Shown here: piece by piece, positions 37,849-45,723 of the stretch
How the letters are laid out: every line of letters begins with the position of its first letter
Position numbering within the stretch: position 1 is the first letter of the stretch
Origin: an uncultured Butyrivibrio sp.
GTDB lineage: Bacteria; Bacillota; Clostridia; Lachnospirales; Lachnospiraceae
DNA length: 58,302 bases
Assembly: GCA_947168935.1 (NCBI GenBank)
Contig: CAMVNV010000004.1
Span: 1 to 58,302, forward strand
Reading direction: 5' to 3'
Position numbers and translations under genes: made by a program
Notes under the pieces: generated by a model
What the model was told of the DNA's origin: nothing
Seen by the model: only the letters and a program-made list of their open reading frames with translations
The model's database searches: none

Positions 37849-37969
37849 AGGTGAATGCCTCCTTAAAACTCTTTTTTAAGTTGCCCTCGTTTTGTTTTAT
37901 CATATTTCGGTAAGTTTTTGTTTTTTATTAGCGTTATTTTGATATTTTTTAAAAATTTTAAAAAATAAT

Positions 37970-38262
37970 CCGCCAACCCACAAAATCATGGGGGTATCGC
38001 TGGAAGATTTCTGAGGGGCGGCAGTTTATAAAGGATATGCGTGTCATAAAAGAATTTCTAACTTCAAGGCATGATAGCTGGATTTTAAAATTCCGGGATT
38101 CAAACTCGCTTCGCTCAAACAGGTGAATCCCAAACAGAATTTTAAATTCCATCTATCAAGCTCTTGAAGTTTAGAAATTCTTTTAAAGACACGCATATCC
38201 TTTATAAACTGCCGCCCCTCAGGAATCTTCAAGGGATAGTTATCTTTTTTATGTGGGAAGGC
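37970..38262. repeat. Long imperfect inverted repeat 2 (about 290 bases)
   Basis: This fills most of the 449-base gap between the PilZ gene and the small secreted protein gene. Arms around 38003-38058 and 38176-38232 share CTGAGGGGCGGCAGTTTATA and further matches. Inner arms continue to an apical stem GGGATTCA (38095-38102)/TGAATCCC (38124-38131) over a loop containing CTCGCTTCGCTC. Outer ends CCCACA/TGTGGG extend it. ORFs inside look like chance. Confidence 0.85.
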
Positions 38263-38296
38263 TGGATATATTTAGAATGAAGTAAAAAAATTTTTA

Positions 38297-38524
38297 TCAG
38301 CCATCGAATTCATTACTATGGCCACAATGAGGGCAGATTGCGTGGGAAGCGCTTATGTCTGCGTCAAAGTTTTCGTGGCAATCGTGGCAGGAGATTGTCA
38401 TGATCTGCTCACAAGCGGAAGAATTATAAGCAAGGGTATCTGTTGTAGTAACTGTAGCAGAATTAGCTGCGATTGATTCTGAAATAATAAGTGCCATAAC
38501 CTTAACTAATAATAAGCTTTTCAT
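38297..38524 (-). CDS. Small secreted zinc-ribbon-like protein
   Basis: The 75-residue protein has a signal-like N-terminus (MKSLLLVKVMALIISESIA), a Ser/Thr-rich middle, then CHDCHENF, a 13-residue gap and CPHCGHSN, forming a four-cysteine zinc-ribbon or rubredoxin-type knuckle. AGAGG lies 7 bases before the ATG, which supports a real gene. Zinc ribbons outside the membrane are uncommon; the signal may instead be a membrane anchor. It lies between long inverted repeat 2 and pilA, on the same strand as both. No family recognised. Confidence 0.65.
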   Translation of the reverse strand: MKSLLLVKVMALIISESIAANSATVTTTDTLAYNSSACEQIMTISCHDCHENFDADISASHAICPHCGHSNEFDG

Positions 38525-38621
38525 AACTGTTTCCTCTCCCTTTTTCTAAATAATAACCTCGTTTGTTTTATCTTGAGTTTATTTTATAAAAAGAAGTATC
38601 ACAGAAATGTCACACCGAAAT

Positions 38622-38669
38622 ATAAAAAACGAGCCCCTGAAAATAAATGATCATTTTCAAGGACTCGTT
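38622..38669 (-). terminator. Terminator of pilA
   Basis: On the minus strand AACGAGTCCTTGAAAAT pairs with ATTTTCAGGGGCTCGTT (loop between), then TTTTTTAT. It isolates pilA as a single-gene transcript. Confidence 0.88.
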
Positions 38670-38713
38670 ATGAGATTAGCAAATTTTTAATCTAAATTCT
38701 GTATAAAGAGGGA

Positions 38714-39202
38714 TTACTCAGTAGTCTTAACAGCACCGTTCTGCATATATGCGCCGAATGTATCTGCTGGACCATATGTTACATTAAGGCTTCCCTTTTC
38801 ATATTTAAATTCAATAGTATAGCTTTCCCAAGCAGATGTGCTCTTACACTTGATATCTGCAGGATCATCATATCCAGCTACCTTAAGAGCTTCTTTGATT
38901 GTATCATCTGCTTCAAATCCAGTAGATTTAACGGTAATTGTTCCGCCATTATATCCAGCAACTTTATCTGTATAAGCAGGATCTGCAAGATATGTCTGAA
39001 CAGCTGAAACAATGCTTGTAGCATTAGAAGCGTCTGTTGAATTTCTTGATCTCTCTACATACTGTAAGAACTGAGGTGCAAGTACAGCTACGAGAATAGC
39101 CATAATAGCGATTACGATAATAAGCTCAACAAGTGAAAATCCTTTGTTATCTTCCTGATTTTCTTCTGCGTTGTTTCTGTAATTACGAAGGAACTTGATC
39201 AT
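38714..39202 (-). CDS. pilA: Major type IV pilin
   Basis: The 162-residue prepilin has leader NAEENQEDNKG and cleavage after Gly21, followed by FSLVELIIVIAIMAILVAVLA with Glu5. The helix continues as APQFLQYVERSRNSTDASN, very like Gram-positive and GspG-type major pilins. The ectodomain is small, with the only mature Cys (in IKCKS) unpaired. GGAG lies 8 bases before the ATG. It has its own strong promoter, a leader of about 200 bases and a terminator, which fits a subunit made in large excess over the assembly machine. Processed by PilD. Confidence 0.92.
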   Translation of the reverse strand: MIKFLRNYRNNAEENQEDNKGFSLVELIIVIAIMAILVAVLAPQFLQYVERSRNSTDASNATSIVSAVQTYLADPAYTDKVAGYNGGTITVKSTGFEADDTIKEALKVAGYDDPADIKCKSTSAWESYTIEFKYEKGSLNVTYGPADTFGAYMQNGAVKTTE

Positions 39203-39405
39203 TTATTTTTCTCCTTTTCTCACAGCCTCGTGCTGTGATCTGAATCCGCCCGCTTATCTCTTCCTCGGGCTCGCTTCTTACTTCTGCGACACTACCATGT
39301 GTCCGTCACTATAAACTCCAACTGGAATCTTTACAAAAATATTGAAAAGCGAATTATCATATTTTCTATCATATTTTCAATATTTTTTGTCTTCGCGCAA
39401 GATTT
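39203..39405 (-). promoter_or_regulatory. Structured 5' leader of pilA mRNA
   Basis: About 197 bases lie between the predicted start and the ATG. Inverted repeats: CAAAAATATTGAAAA (39334-39348) with its complement at 39374-39389; GACAC/GTGTC (39288-39303); GCCCG/CGGGC (39248-39270); CACAGC/GCTGTG (39221-39237), the last about 8 bases before AAAAGGAG. It does not match the c-di-GMP riboswitch consensus I know. Confidence 0.6.
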
Positions 39406-39434
39406 ATATTATTACCTCCCTTCTGTTTTGTCAA
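39406..39434 (-). promoter_or_regulatory. Strong sigma-A promoter of pilA
   Basis: TTGACA (39434-39429), exactly 17 bases, TAATAT (39411-39406) on the minus strand. The best promoter match in the window. Confidence 0.85.
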
Positions 39435-39509
39435 TACTATTTTTTGGAAACTTTTAAATGTTATTTAGTTTACTTTTTAAAACCTACATTTTACGCATGT
39501 TTTGAGCCA

Positions 39510-40721
39510 TTATAAGTTGTCCAGAGACTGATACATGGTAACCATCGGGGACATTACAGCCGCTATCAAAAAACCGACAATTCCGGCCAGAACGATTATG
39601 ATCATGGGTTCCATGGCTGCCATAAGGGCAGCAGTTGCAGATTCTACTTCCTGGTCATAATACTCTGCCAGCTTTTCAAGCATTTCATCCGTAGAACCGG
39701 ACTCTTCACCTATTCTGATCATGTGATACATCATAGGCGGGAACATCTTGGTATTTTCAAGGGCCAGGGACATTGGCTGACCTGCGATTACTTCGTCCTT
39801 GGTCTCGGTAAGAGCGTTCTTATAAAGGACGTTGTCCATGGTCTTAGCTGTTATCTCAAGTGAATCTACTATAGAAACACCTGATGCAAAGAGGGTGGAC
39901 ATGGTTCTTGAAAGGTTGGAGCAGGCTTTTTTCTGAGTCAGGTCTCCTACTATAGGAAGTTTCATCTGCAGTCTTCCAAGAGTAAGCTGACCAACAGGGG
40001 TTGAACTAAACCACTTAAATAAGATGATGGCAGCCACAGCTACAGCCAGTATCAGGTACCACTTGGCTATTACAAAATCACTCATCCGCACAACGAGCTT
40101 TGTGATAGCAGGAAGCTCTGTTCCCAGCTGATCAAACATATCTGTATAGGAAGGAATAACTACAACCAGCATTACGCCTACAACTGCGATTGCTACTAAC
40201 AAAACAATGATCGGGTAGACCATGGCCTTTTTGACCATGTCTTCGACCATGGCAGTTTTTTCTAGCTGAATAGCCATTCTTTCAAATGCCATATCAAGGT
40301 TACCGGAAGCTTCACCGGAGCCTACTGTTGTAATAAGAAGATTCGGGAATATCTTCTTATGTTTTTCCATTGAAGAGGTAAGGGTCTCACCCTTTTCAAT
40401 ATCTGTTACTATCTCTTTGATAGCACTTGCCAGAACTTTATTTTCGGTCTGTTCGGAAAGGAGCTGCATGTTCTGAATAATGGGAACGCCGGCTTTGGAT
40501 ATACTTACGAACTGACGGCAGAACATAGCAAGTTCCTTGGTCTTGACTCCGCCAAGCTCAAAGTTTAAATCTCTTGTAAGGAGATTCTGACTTTCAACTT
40601 TAACCGGGGTCAGGCCCTTGATCTTAAGTTCTCTTATGACAAATTCACGGCTGTCGCCGTCCATACTGCCCCTGATCTGCTTACCGGAAGGATCAAAAGC
40701 AACATATCCAAATGAAGCCAT
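39510..40721 (-). CDS. pilC: Type IV pilus platform protein PilC
   Basis: The GspF/PilC inner-membrane platform couples the PilB motor to pilin insertion. I chose ATG 40721 (AAAGGA upstream); the longer ORF begins inside a hairpin array. The protein of 403 residues opens with the family motif MASFGYVAFDPSGKQIRGSM, then two homologous halves with the GEASGNLD and GEESGSTDEM motifs, and three long membrane helices. It ends LAGIVGFLIAAVMSPMVTMYQSLDNL, the typical C-terminus. It follows pilB by 133 bases, a gap filled with three hairpins, and lies 307 bases before pilA. Confidence 0.95.
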   Translation of the reverse strand: MASFGYVAFDPSGKQIRGSMDGDSREFVIRELKIKGLTPVKVESQNLLTRDLNFELGGVKTKELAMFCRQFVSISKAGVPIIQNMQLLSEQTENKVLASAIKEIVTDIEKGETLTSSMEKHKKIFPNLLITTVGSGEASGNLDMAFERMAIQLEKTAMVEDMVKKAMVYPIIVLLVAIAVVGVMLVVVIPSYTDMFDQLGTELPAITKLVVRMSDFVIAKWYLILAVAVAAIILFKWFSSTPVGQLTLGRLQMKLPIVGDLTQKKACSNLSRTMSTLFASGVSIVDSLEITAKTMDNVLYKNALTETKDEVIAGQPMSLALENTKMFPPMMYHMIRIGEESGSTDEMLEKLAEYYDQEVESATAALMAAMEPMIIIVLAGIVGFLIAAVMSPMVTMYQSLDNL

Positions 40722-40752
40722 GGCTGTCCTTTCTTCATTTTCTAATTTGTAG

Positions 40753-40853
40753 ACATGAAGCATCTTGATGCTTTCATGTTCACTAATCCCGGACATAAAG
40801 CATTTTAATGCTTTATGTCCAGCGATAGGAAGTGCCTTGGCATTTCCTATCGC
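40753..40853 (-). repeat. Three consecutive hairpins between pilB and pilC
   Basis: Hairpin A 40753-40779 (ACATGAA GCATC/GATGC TTTCATGT), B 40791-40820 (perfect 14-base arms, GGACATAAAGCATT and complement), C 40822-40853 (GCGATAGGAA and complement, wobble inside). C abuts the pilB stop. A and B look like diverged copies. No T-run follows, so they are unlikely to be plain terminators. Confidence 0.85.
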
Positions 40854-40854
40854 C

Positions 40855-42546
40855 TTATTCTTCGTAGGAAACCTTCTTCATCTCATCTACTGTAGATATG
40901 CCTTCAAGAACATATTTAGTGGCACTCATTCTAAGAGTCTTCATTCCCTCTTTTAGCGCCTGGTTCTTGATCTCATCAGCGGTTCCTTTTCTTTCTATAA
41001 TAAGCTTAAGGTCATGAGTAACTTCCATGATCTCGTATACACCCGTTCGTCCGGCAAAGCCGGTATTAGCGCACTTAGGGCATCCCACCTTTTTGTAGAG
41101 GGTAAGCGGCTCATTTTCAGGGACTCCAAGAAGCCTCTTTTCCTCAGGAGAAGCTTCATAAGCCTGCTTACAGTCCGGGCAAAGGCGTCGTATAAGTCTC
41201 TGCGCTATGATGCCTACTACAGAATCTGCTATAAGATAGGCTTCAAGGCCCATGTCTTCAAGTCTTGTTACGGTGCTGGCTGCAGAGTTGGTATGAAGAG
41301 TTGATACAACAAGGTGACCTGTGATAGATGCCTGTACCGCGATTGATGCTGTCTCCTGGTCTCTTATCTCACCGATCATGATGATATCAGGGTCCTGACG
41401 AAGGATAGACCTAAGGGCTGATGCAAAGGACAGCTCTGCCTTAGGGTTAACCTGAACCTGATTTATACCATTAATATTGGCTTCGACAGGATCTTCAACC
41501 GTTACGATATTAACGTCTTCTCTGTTGAGCTCTGACAGTGCCGTGTAAAGGGTCGTCGATTTACCGGATCCTGTAGGTCCTGTAACAAGGAGGATTCCGT
41601 TAGGATTGGATATGATCCTGTCAAAAACAGCCATCTCTTCAGGACGAAGACCCAGCTGATCCTTACTTCTATTAAGGGCGGACTTGGATGCAAGTCTCAT
41701 AACGACTTTTTCGCCATAAACCGTAGGAAGTGTAGATACACGGATATCGTACTCAAGCTTATCTACGATCTGGGTCATACGACCGTCCAGAGGTTTTCTC
41801 TTTTCAGAGATATCCATTCCGCTGACGATCTTGATACGTGTAACTATGGCACCAAGAAGGTTATTGTTATAAACAGCTCTTTCGTACAGGGCGCCGTCAA
41901 TTCTGAACCTTATGCGAAGATTCCTTGCGCCTGGCTCAATGTGAATATCAGAAGCGCGCTGACGAACAGCAGATTCAATCATGGTCGTAACGAGCTGTAC
42001 GATAGGAGAATTGGTAACCTCGGCCGTTTCCTGGGCTGATTCTTCCTGAACGTGGGTCCTTTCTCTTGCATACTGCTCTGCTGCATCCTTGAGATCTGTA
42101 TTGCCATAATACTTATCAAGGGCCAGCATGATACTCTGGGATGTGGACAGAACCGGCTCAATGGACAGATTGGTAACGATACCGATATCATCGATCGCTA
42201 CCGTATCCATAGGGTCTGACATTGCCAGATGCAGTGTATTGGGCGCACCGGGCTTATATTCAAATGGTAATACCTTGTGTTTTCTCAGAATCTGGGCCGG
42301 TACCATGTTCAGAATATCATCAGGGATCTCGATAACCTGAAGATTGACGATACCAAGTCCAAGCTGACGGCTTAGTGCTGTAGCAAGCTGTTCACCTGTA
42401 ACAAATCCGTTCTCAACAAGCAGCTCACCAAGACGCTTACCACTACTTTTTTGAAGTGCAAGCGCTTCGTCAAGTTTTTCCTGTGTTATGAAGTTTTCAT
42501 TTAAAAGACATTCGCCGATCCTGATACGTTTTCTAGTGAAGGCCAT
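40855..42546 (-). CDS. pilB: Type IV pilus assembly ATPase PilB
   Basis: The GspE/PilB hexameric motor drives pilus extension. Residues 1-150 are the N-terminal MshEN-like domain with repeated GELLVENGFVTGEQLATALS and DPMDTVAIDDI; in other bacteria such domains bind c-di-GMP. The C-terminal ATPase has Walker A GPTGSGKST, an Asp box (TVEDPVE), Walker B (DPDIIMIGEIRD), a His box (STLHTN) and the zinc tetracysteine CPDC and CPKC. Length 563 is normal. No retraction ATPase PilT is in the window. A sigma-28-like promoter lies 72 bases upstream. Confidence 0.96.
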   Translation of the reverse strand: MAFTRKRIRIGECLLNENFITQEKLDEALALQKSSGKRLGELLVENGFVTGEQLATALSRQLGLGIVNLQVIEIPDDILNMVPAQILRKHKVLPFEYKPGAPNTLHLAMSDPMDTVAIDDIGIVTNLSIEPVLSTSQSIMLALDKYYGNTDLKDAAEQYARERTHVQEESAQETAEVTNSPIVQLVTTMIESAVRQRASDIHIEPGARNLRIRFRIDGALYERAVYNNNLLGAIVTRIKIVSGMDISEKRKPLDGRMTQIVDKLEYDIRVSTLPTVYGEKVVMRLASKSALNRSKDQLGLRPEEMAVFDRIISNPNGILLVTGPTGSGKSTTLYTALSELNREDVNIVTVEDPVEANINGINQVQVNPKAELSFASALRSILRQDPDIIMIGEIRDQETASIAVQASITGHLVVSTLHTNSAASTVTRLEDMGLEAYLIADSVVGIIAQRLIRRLCPDCKQAYEASPEEKRLLGVPENEPLTLYKKVGCPKCANTGFAGRTGVYEIMEVTHDLKLIIERKGTADEIKNQALKEGMKTLRMSATKYVLEGISTVDEMKKVSYEE

Positions 42547-42617
42547 TACTTAGTCCATCCTCCGTGCCAAGTGGCAGGTTTATTAACGTATTTTTGATAG
42601 AAAAAACTCCAATATGT

Positions 42618-42644
42618 ATATCGGCAACCTCTGCTGTATTCTTA
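42618..42644 (-). promoter_or_regulatory. Sigma-28-type promoter of pilB
   Basis: TAAG (42644-42641), exactly 15 bases, GCCGATAT (42625-42618) on the minus strand; consensus is TAAA-N15-GCCGATAA. One of the two best matches in the window. Confidence 0.65.
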
Positions 42645-42654
42645 AACACTTGCA

Positions 42655-42702
42655 ACAAAAAAAGAGCCAGAAAAAATGATCTTACATTTTTTCACAGCTC
42701 TT
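42655..42702 (-). terminator. Terminator of the 97-residue protein gene
   Basis: On the minus strand AAGAGC and AAAAAATG pair with CATTTTTT and GCTCTT, followed by TTTTTTTG. It separates this gene from the pilB promoter just downstream. Confidence 0.85.
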
Positions 42703-42720
42703 ATAAACGCTTTAGGTCTT

Positions 42721-43014
42721 TTACCAACTGATCGTAAGGTTCTGAGGCTCGCTGTTATGGATCTCGCCCTTACGACAACGGAATATGACGCCGTTCTTGA
42801 TATAGATAAGCTGATGTTCATTCATGGCTTTGGCCAGTTCATCCACAAACTGCTCATATTTGGTCTCAGTCATGGGAACGATATAATCGTGATTCTCGTG
42901 CTCTGTTGATATAACAGCCGTTTTGTAACGATTATCATATCTTATTCCTCTGAATTCACAAATCTCAGTCGTTGTCTTTTCAGTATTGTCCTGACATGAC
43001 ATGCAGATAAACAT
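42721..43014 (-). CDS. Small conserved-looking protein of unknown function (97 residues)
   Basis: It starts MFICMSCQ, with a CMSC knuckle in the first seven residues and further Cys at 19 and 80. The remainder is a soluble alpha/beta pattern (KTAVISTEHENHDYIVPMTE, YEQFVDELAKAMNEHQLIYI). AGGAGG lies 4 bases before the ATG and a strong terminator follows, so it is a real single-gene unit. I recognise no family. It lies between the K+ channel (divergent) and pilB, but the terminator argues against a link to pilB. Confidence 0.7.
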   Translation of the reverse strand: MFICMSCQDNTEKTTTEICEFRGIRYDNRYKTAVISTEHENHDYIVPMTETKYEQFVDELAKAMNEHQLIYIKNGVIFRCRKGEIHNSEPQNLTISW

Positions 43015-43282
43015 ATGCCCTCCTGCCGTATTACGGTCATAGCGTATTTATTTAGCCACAATCAAACGATAATCAGTTAATTATCAATCTTTATTATAAC
43101 CTATTATCGGTATTTTGGAAACTTTTCGTAAGTTTATTTGCGTATTTATCTGGGATGAGGGCTTGTTTATCTATGTATCAGCCAGTAAGTATATGGAATT
43201 TTAGCTCTTATTGTCGAAACATGAGTTTAAAAATGATAAACTAAATTCAAGGGTTTTATTATTTTAATTGTTGGGGACATTG

Positions 43283-43315
43283 GTCTTATATCACTGCGCT
43301 TTTCGCGCTTAAGAC
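43283..43315 (+). promoter_or_regulatory. Hairpin next to the K+ channel ribosome site
   Basis: GTCTTA..GCGC-TTTTC-GCGC..TAAGAC folds with an inner and an outer stem and ends one base before the AGAGG site of the channel gene. The remaining 270 bases of the gap to 43015 are AT-rich and hold weak divergent promoters (minus-strand TATAAT near 43098); nothing else is seen. Confidence 0.45.
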
Positions 43316-43327
43316 AAGAGGTTTAGT

Positions 43328-44533
43328 GTGAAAAAAAATAATTCCAAAAACAGTAATTTAAAATTCAGAAACAGAGTTTTTAAGATGATATCCGTTGGTG
43401 TCGTGGATGAGCCCGTAAACCAGATGTATGATATCATCAGCATTTCATCTCTGATTCTTAATCTTGGCGCCGCTATCATGGCCACTTTCGACAATCTGCA
43501 GGCGAAATATGGAAGCATCTTCCATATCATTGAGGTCATAACGGTAGCTTTTTTTGCTATAGATTTTATTCTAAGAGTATACACGGCCAAGTGCCACTTC
43601 CCGGAGAAAACGGAAGCTGGTGCAATCAAAAAGTATATCTTTTCCCTGGACGGAATAGTTGATATTCTATCCTTCCTTCCCTATTATCTGCCATTTATGT
43701 TCCCGACAGGGGCTGCTGCCTTCAAGATGTTCAGGGTTGCAAGAATCCTAAGGCTCTTCAGGATCAACGCTTACTACGATTCTCTTAATGTTATAACCGA
43801 TGTTATCAAAAGTAAGAGCCAGCAGCTTATGTCATCAGTTTTCATCATCGTAGTGCTGATGGTAGGTTCAAGCCTTTGTATGTATTCAATCGAGCATGAC
43901 GCACAGCCGGAGGTCTTCTCCAATGCCTTCTCAGGTATCTGGTGGTCAATGTCGACGCTTCTGACTGTAGGATACGGCGATATCTATCCCATAACTGCAA
44001 TGGGTAAGTTCTTTGGAATAATAATAGCTTTTCTGGGTGTCGGTATAGTCGCTATCCCTACCGGTATCATAAGCGCCGGATTCGTTGAACAGTATACGCA
44101 TTTGGCTACAGTTGGTTCATCTACAGATACAGAGCTTAACTTTATTCAGGTTAAGATCGATGTTGACGATTCCTGGAGCGGTATGTATGTCAAGGATCTG
44201 AAGCTCCCTGCAAACATCATAATCGCTGCTCTTCACAGGGATAACAAAACCATTGTTCCTAAAGGAAATACGCTGATTCAGGAAGGCGACCAGCTTGTAC
44301 TTGGGTCTGAGCCGCTTCAGAAGGATAAGTTCATTAACTTTAAGGAGATGAAGCTTGAGTATGGTCACTCCTGGATTGGACAGAGAATTGATGAACTTGA
44401 TATATCAAGACACACATTTATTGTTATGATACGAAGAAAGAATAAACCACTGGTGCCCAGAGGGAATTTGATACTGATGGAAGGGGATATTTTATTCCTT
44501 TATAGTGTTACTAAGGCGGGGATTGATCTATAA
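43328..44533 (+). CDS. Voltage-gated-type K+ channel with two RCK C-terminal domains
   Basis: The start is GTG at 43328 with AGAGG 6 bases upstream. Six membrane helices: S4 is the positively charged RVARILRLFRI, the pore loop has STLLTVGYGDIYP with the K+ selectivity filter TVGYGD, and S6 is GVGIVAIPTGIISAGF. Two TrkA_C (RCK_C) domains follow (about 270-330, 340-400; each with a VPKG/VPRG and EGD motif), without an NAD-binding TrkA_N. TrkA_C domains can bind c-di-AMP or other nucleotides in related channels. Own terminator; monocistronic. Confidence 0.92.
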   Translation: MKKNNSKNSNLKFRNRVFKMISVGVVDEPVNQMYDIISISSLILNLGAAIMATFDNLQAKYGSIFHIIEVITVAFFAIDFILRVYTAKCHFPEKTEAGAIKKYIFSLDGIVDILSFLPYYLPFMFPTGAAAFKMFRVARILRLFRINAYYDSLNVITDVIKSKSQQLMSSVFIIVVLMVGSSLCMYSIEHDAQPEVFSNAFSGIWWSMSTLLTVGYGDIYPITAMGKFFGIIIAFLGVGIVAIPTGIISAGFVEQYTHLATVGSSTDTELNFIQVKIDVDDSWSGMYVKDLKLPANIIIAALHRDNKTIVPKGNTLIQEGDQLVLGSEPLQKDKFINFKEMKLEYGHSWIGQRIDELDISRHTFIVMIRRKNKPLVPRGNLILMEGDILFLYSVTKAGIDL

Positions 44534-44551
44534 ACATATCCTTATATAAAT

Positions 44552-44579
44552 CGTCCACAACTTGTGGACGATTTTTTTA
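44552..44579 (+). terminator. Terminator of the K+ channel gene
   Basis: CGTCCACAA and TTGTGGACG pair across one base, then ATTTTTTTA. Confidence 0.9.
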
Positions 44580-44663
44580 TGAAAGAAACAAAAATACATT
44601 GTAATTCGTTACTTTATCTGCTATCATTATTTTCGGTTCAAAAAACGATCTGGCCACTTTCTG

Positions 44664-44694
44664 TAGCCAAACAACTTCGAACCATCGTTGGCTA
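44664..44694 (+). repeat. Inverted repeat in the leader of the Rpn-family gene
   Basis: TAGCCAA, CAAC, an inner loop, GTTG and GGCTA pair with one bulge, about 70 bases before the ATG. It may be an mRNA hairpin or a remnant of a mobile-element end. Confidence 0.45.
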
Positions 44695-44764
44695 ATCGCC
44701 AATTATTTCCTACAGCAGCTTGCAAGCATTGTAGAACAAACGAAAGGAAACACTATTATATTTT

Positions 44765-45685
44765 ATGTCAATTGAAAATAAGAACTACAAGGACACCGTC
44801 TTCAGGATGCTGTTCAATAATAAAGTTCGCCTTCTTGAACTTTACAACGCCATCAATGGTACTTCTTACCATAATCCTGACGATCTCACTATAACCACCT
44901 TAAACGGAGAGACTTTTCTTAAGATGAAAAATGATCTTTCATTTATCATCAACTTTGAACTAAATCTCTTTGAACACCAATCAACTCCATGTCCAAATAT
45001 TCCTTTAAGGGATTTATACTATTTGGCGGCTAATCTTAAAGAGTTATATCCTACAGAAAAGATCTATAGCCCCACAAAATTAAAAATACCTACTCCAAAA
45101 TTTATCATGTTTTATAACGGTACATCCCTGATGGAAGATGTAGAAACATACCGCCTATCAGATATGTTTGCCCGCCAAGTAGAATCACCCGCAGTTGAAC
45201 TTATTGTAACTGCTCTCAACGTCAATAGCGGCCACAATAAAGAGCTTATGGAAGCCTGCGAAACTCTAAAAGGTTATTCCCTTTTTGTTGCAAAAGTGCG
45301 ACAATATAAGCAAGAAGCAGAGAAGGATTACGACTCATCACATGCTACTCCTCTTAAGCTTCTAGTTGATTCCAAAGAAGTTATGACTGGAATTGTTTCA
45401 TCCTCCGTAAATAAGGCAATTGATGAATGTATACAAGAGGGCATTCTTAAGGATTTCTTCAGTGAATATAGAAAGGAGATAATAGAAGTGGGTGTACTCG
45501 AATACTCTTATGAGCGACATATGCAGATTCTTCAGGATGAAAGCTTCGATGCAGGCGTTCAAAATACCACAGCTTTATTCTCCTGGCTAAAATCTGTGGG
45601 CCGTAAGGAAGATATTTTCAAAGCCATTGATGATCCGGAATATCTGTCTAAATTATTTATCGAATACAATAATAAAAAAATATAA
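44765..45685 (+). CDS. Rpn/PD-(D/E)XK nuclease-family transposase-like protein
   Basis: The 306-residue protein starts YKDTVFRMLFNNKVRLLELYNAI, the typical beginning of the PDDEXK_2 family. KNDLSFIINFELNLFEHQST carries the Asp and the ExQ active site pattern, followed by NIPLRDLYYLA. The C-terminal half is helical (AIDECIQEGILKDFF). Rpn proteins promote RecA-independent recombination in E. coli, and the family is abundant in Lachnospiraceae. The ribosome site GAAAGGA is unusually far (about 16 bases) from the ATG. Flanked by terminators on both sides; no inverted-repeat element ends seen. Confidence 0.85.
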   Translation: MSIENKNYKDTVFRMLFNNKVRLLELYNAINGTSYHNPDDLTITTLNGETFLKMKNDLSFIINFELNLFEHQSTPCPNIPLRDLYYLAANLKELYPTEKIYSPTKLKIPTPKFIMFYNGTSLMEDVETYRLSDMFARQVESPAVELIVTALNVNSGHNKELMEACETLKGYSLFVAKVRQYKQEAEKDYDSSHATPLKLLVDSKEVMTGIVSSSVNKAIDECIQEGILKDFFSEYRKEIIEVGVLEYSYERHMQILQDESFDAGVQNTTALFSWLKSVGRKEDIFKAIDDPEYLSKLFIEYNNKKI

Positions 45686-45688
45686 CGC

Positions 45689-45722
45689 AACAGGGGCTGT
45701 CCTAAGACCGCCCCTGTTTTTA
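45689..45722 (+). terminator. Terminator of the Rpn-family gene
   Basis: AACAGGGGC pairs with GCCCCTGTT, followed by TTTA. It lies between the converging Rpn-family and DUF6033-like genes. Confidence 0.85.
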
Positions 45723-45723
45723 C

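Noticed and set aside
38095-38131. tRNA-like T-arm (GGGATTCA...TGAATCCC)
   Set aside because: No acceptor, D or anticodon arms around it; it is the apex of the long hairpin.
37958-38232. Two overlapping minus-strand ORFs in the gap before the small secreted protein gene
   Set aside because: They lie inside inverted repeat 2, have no ribosome site and encode no recognisable pattern.
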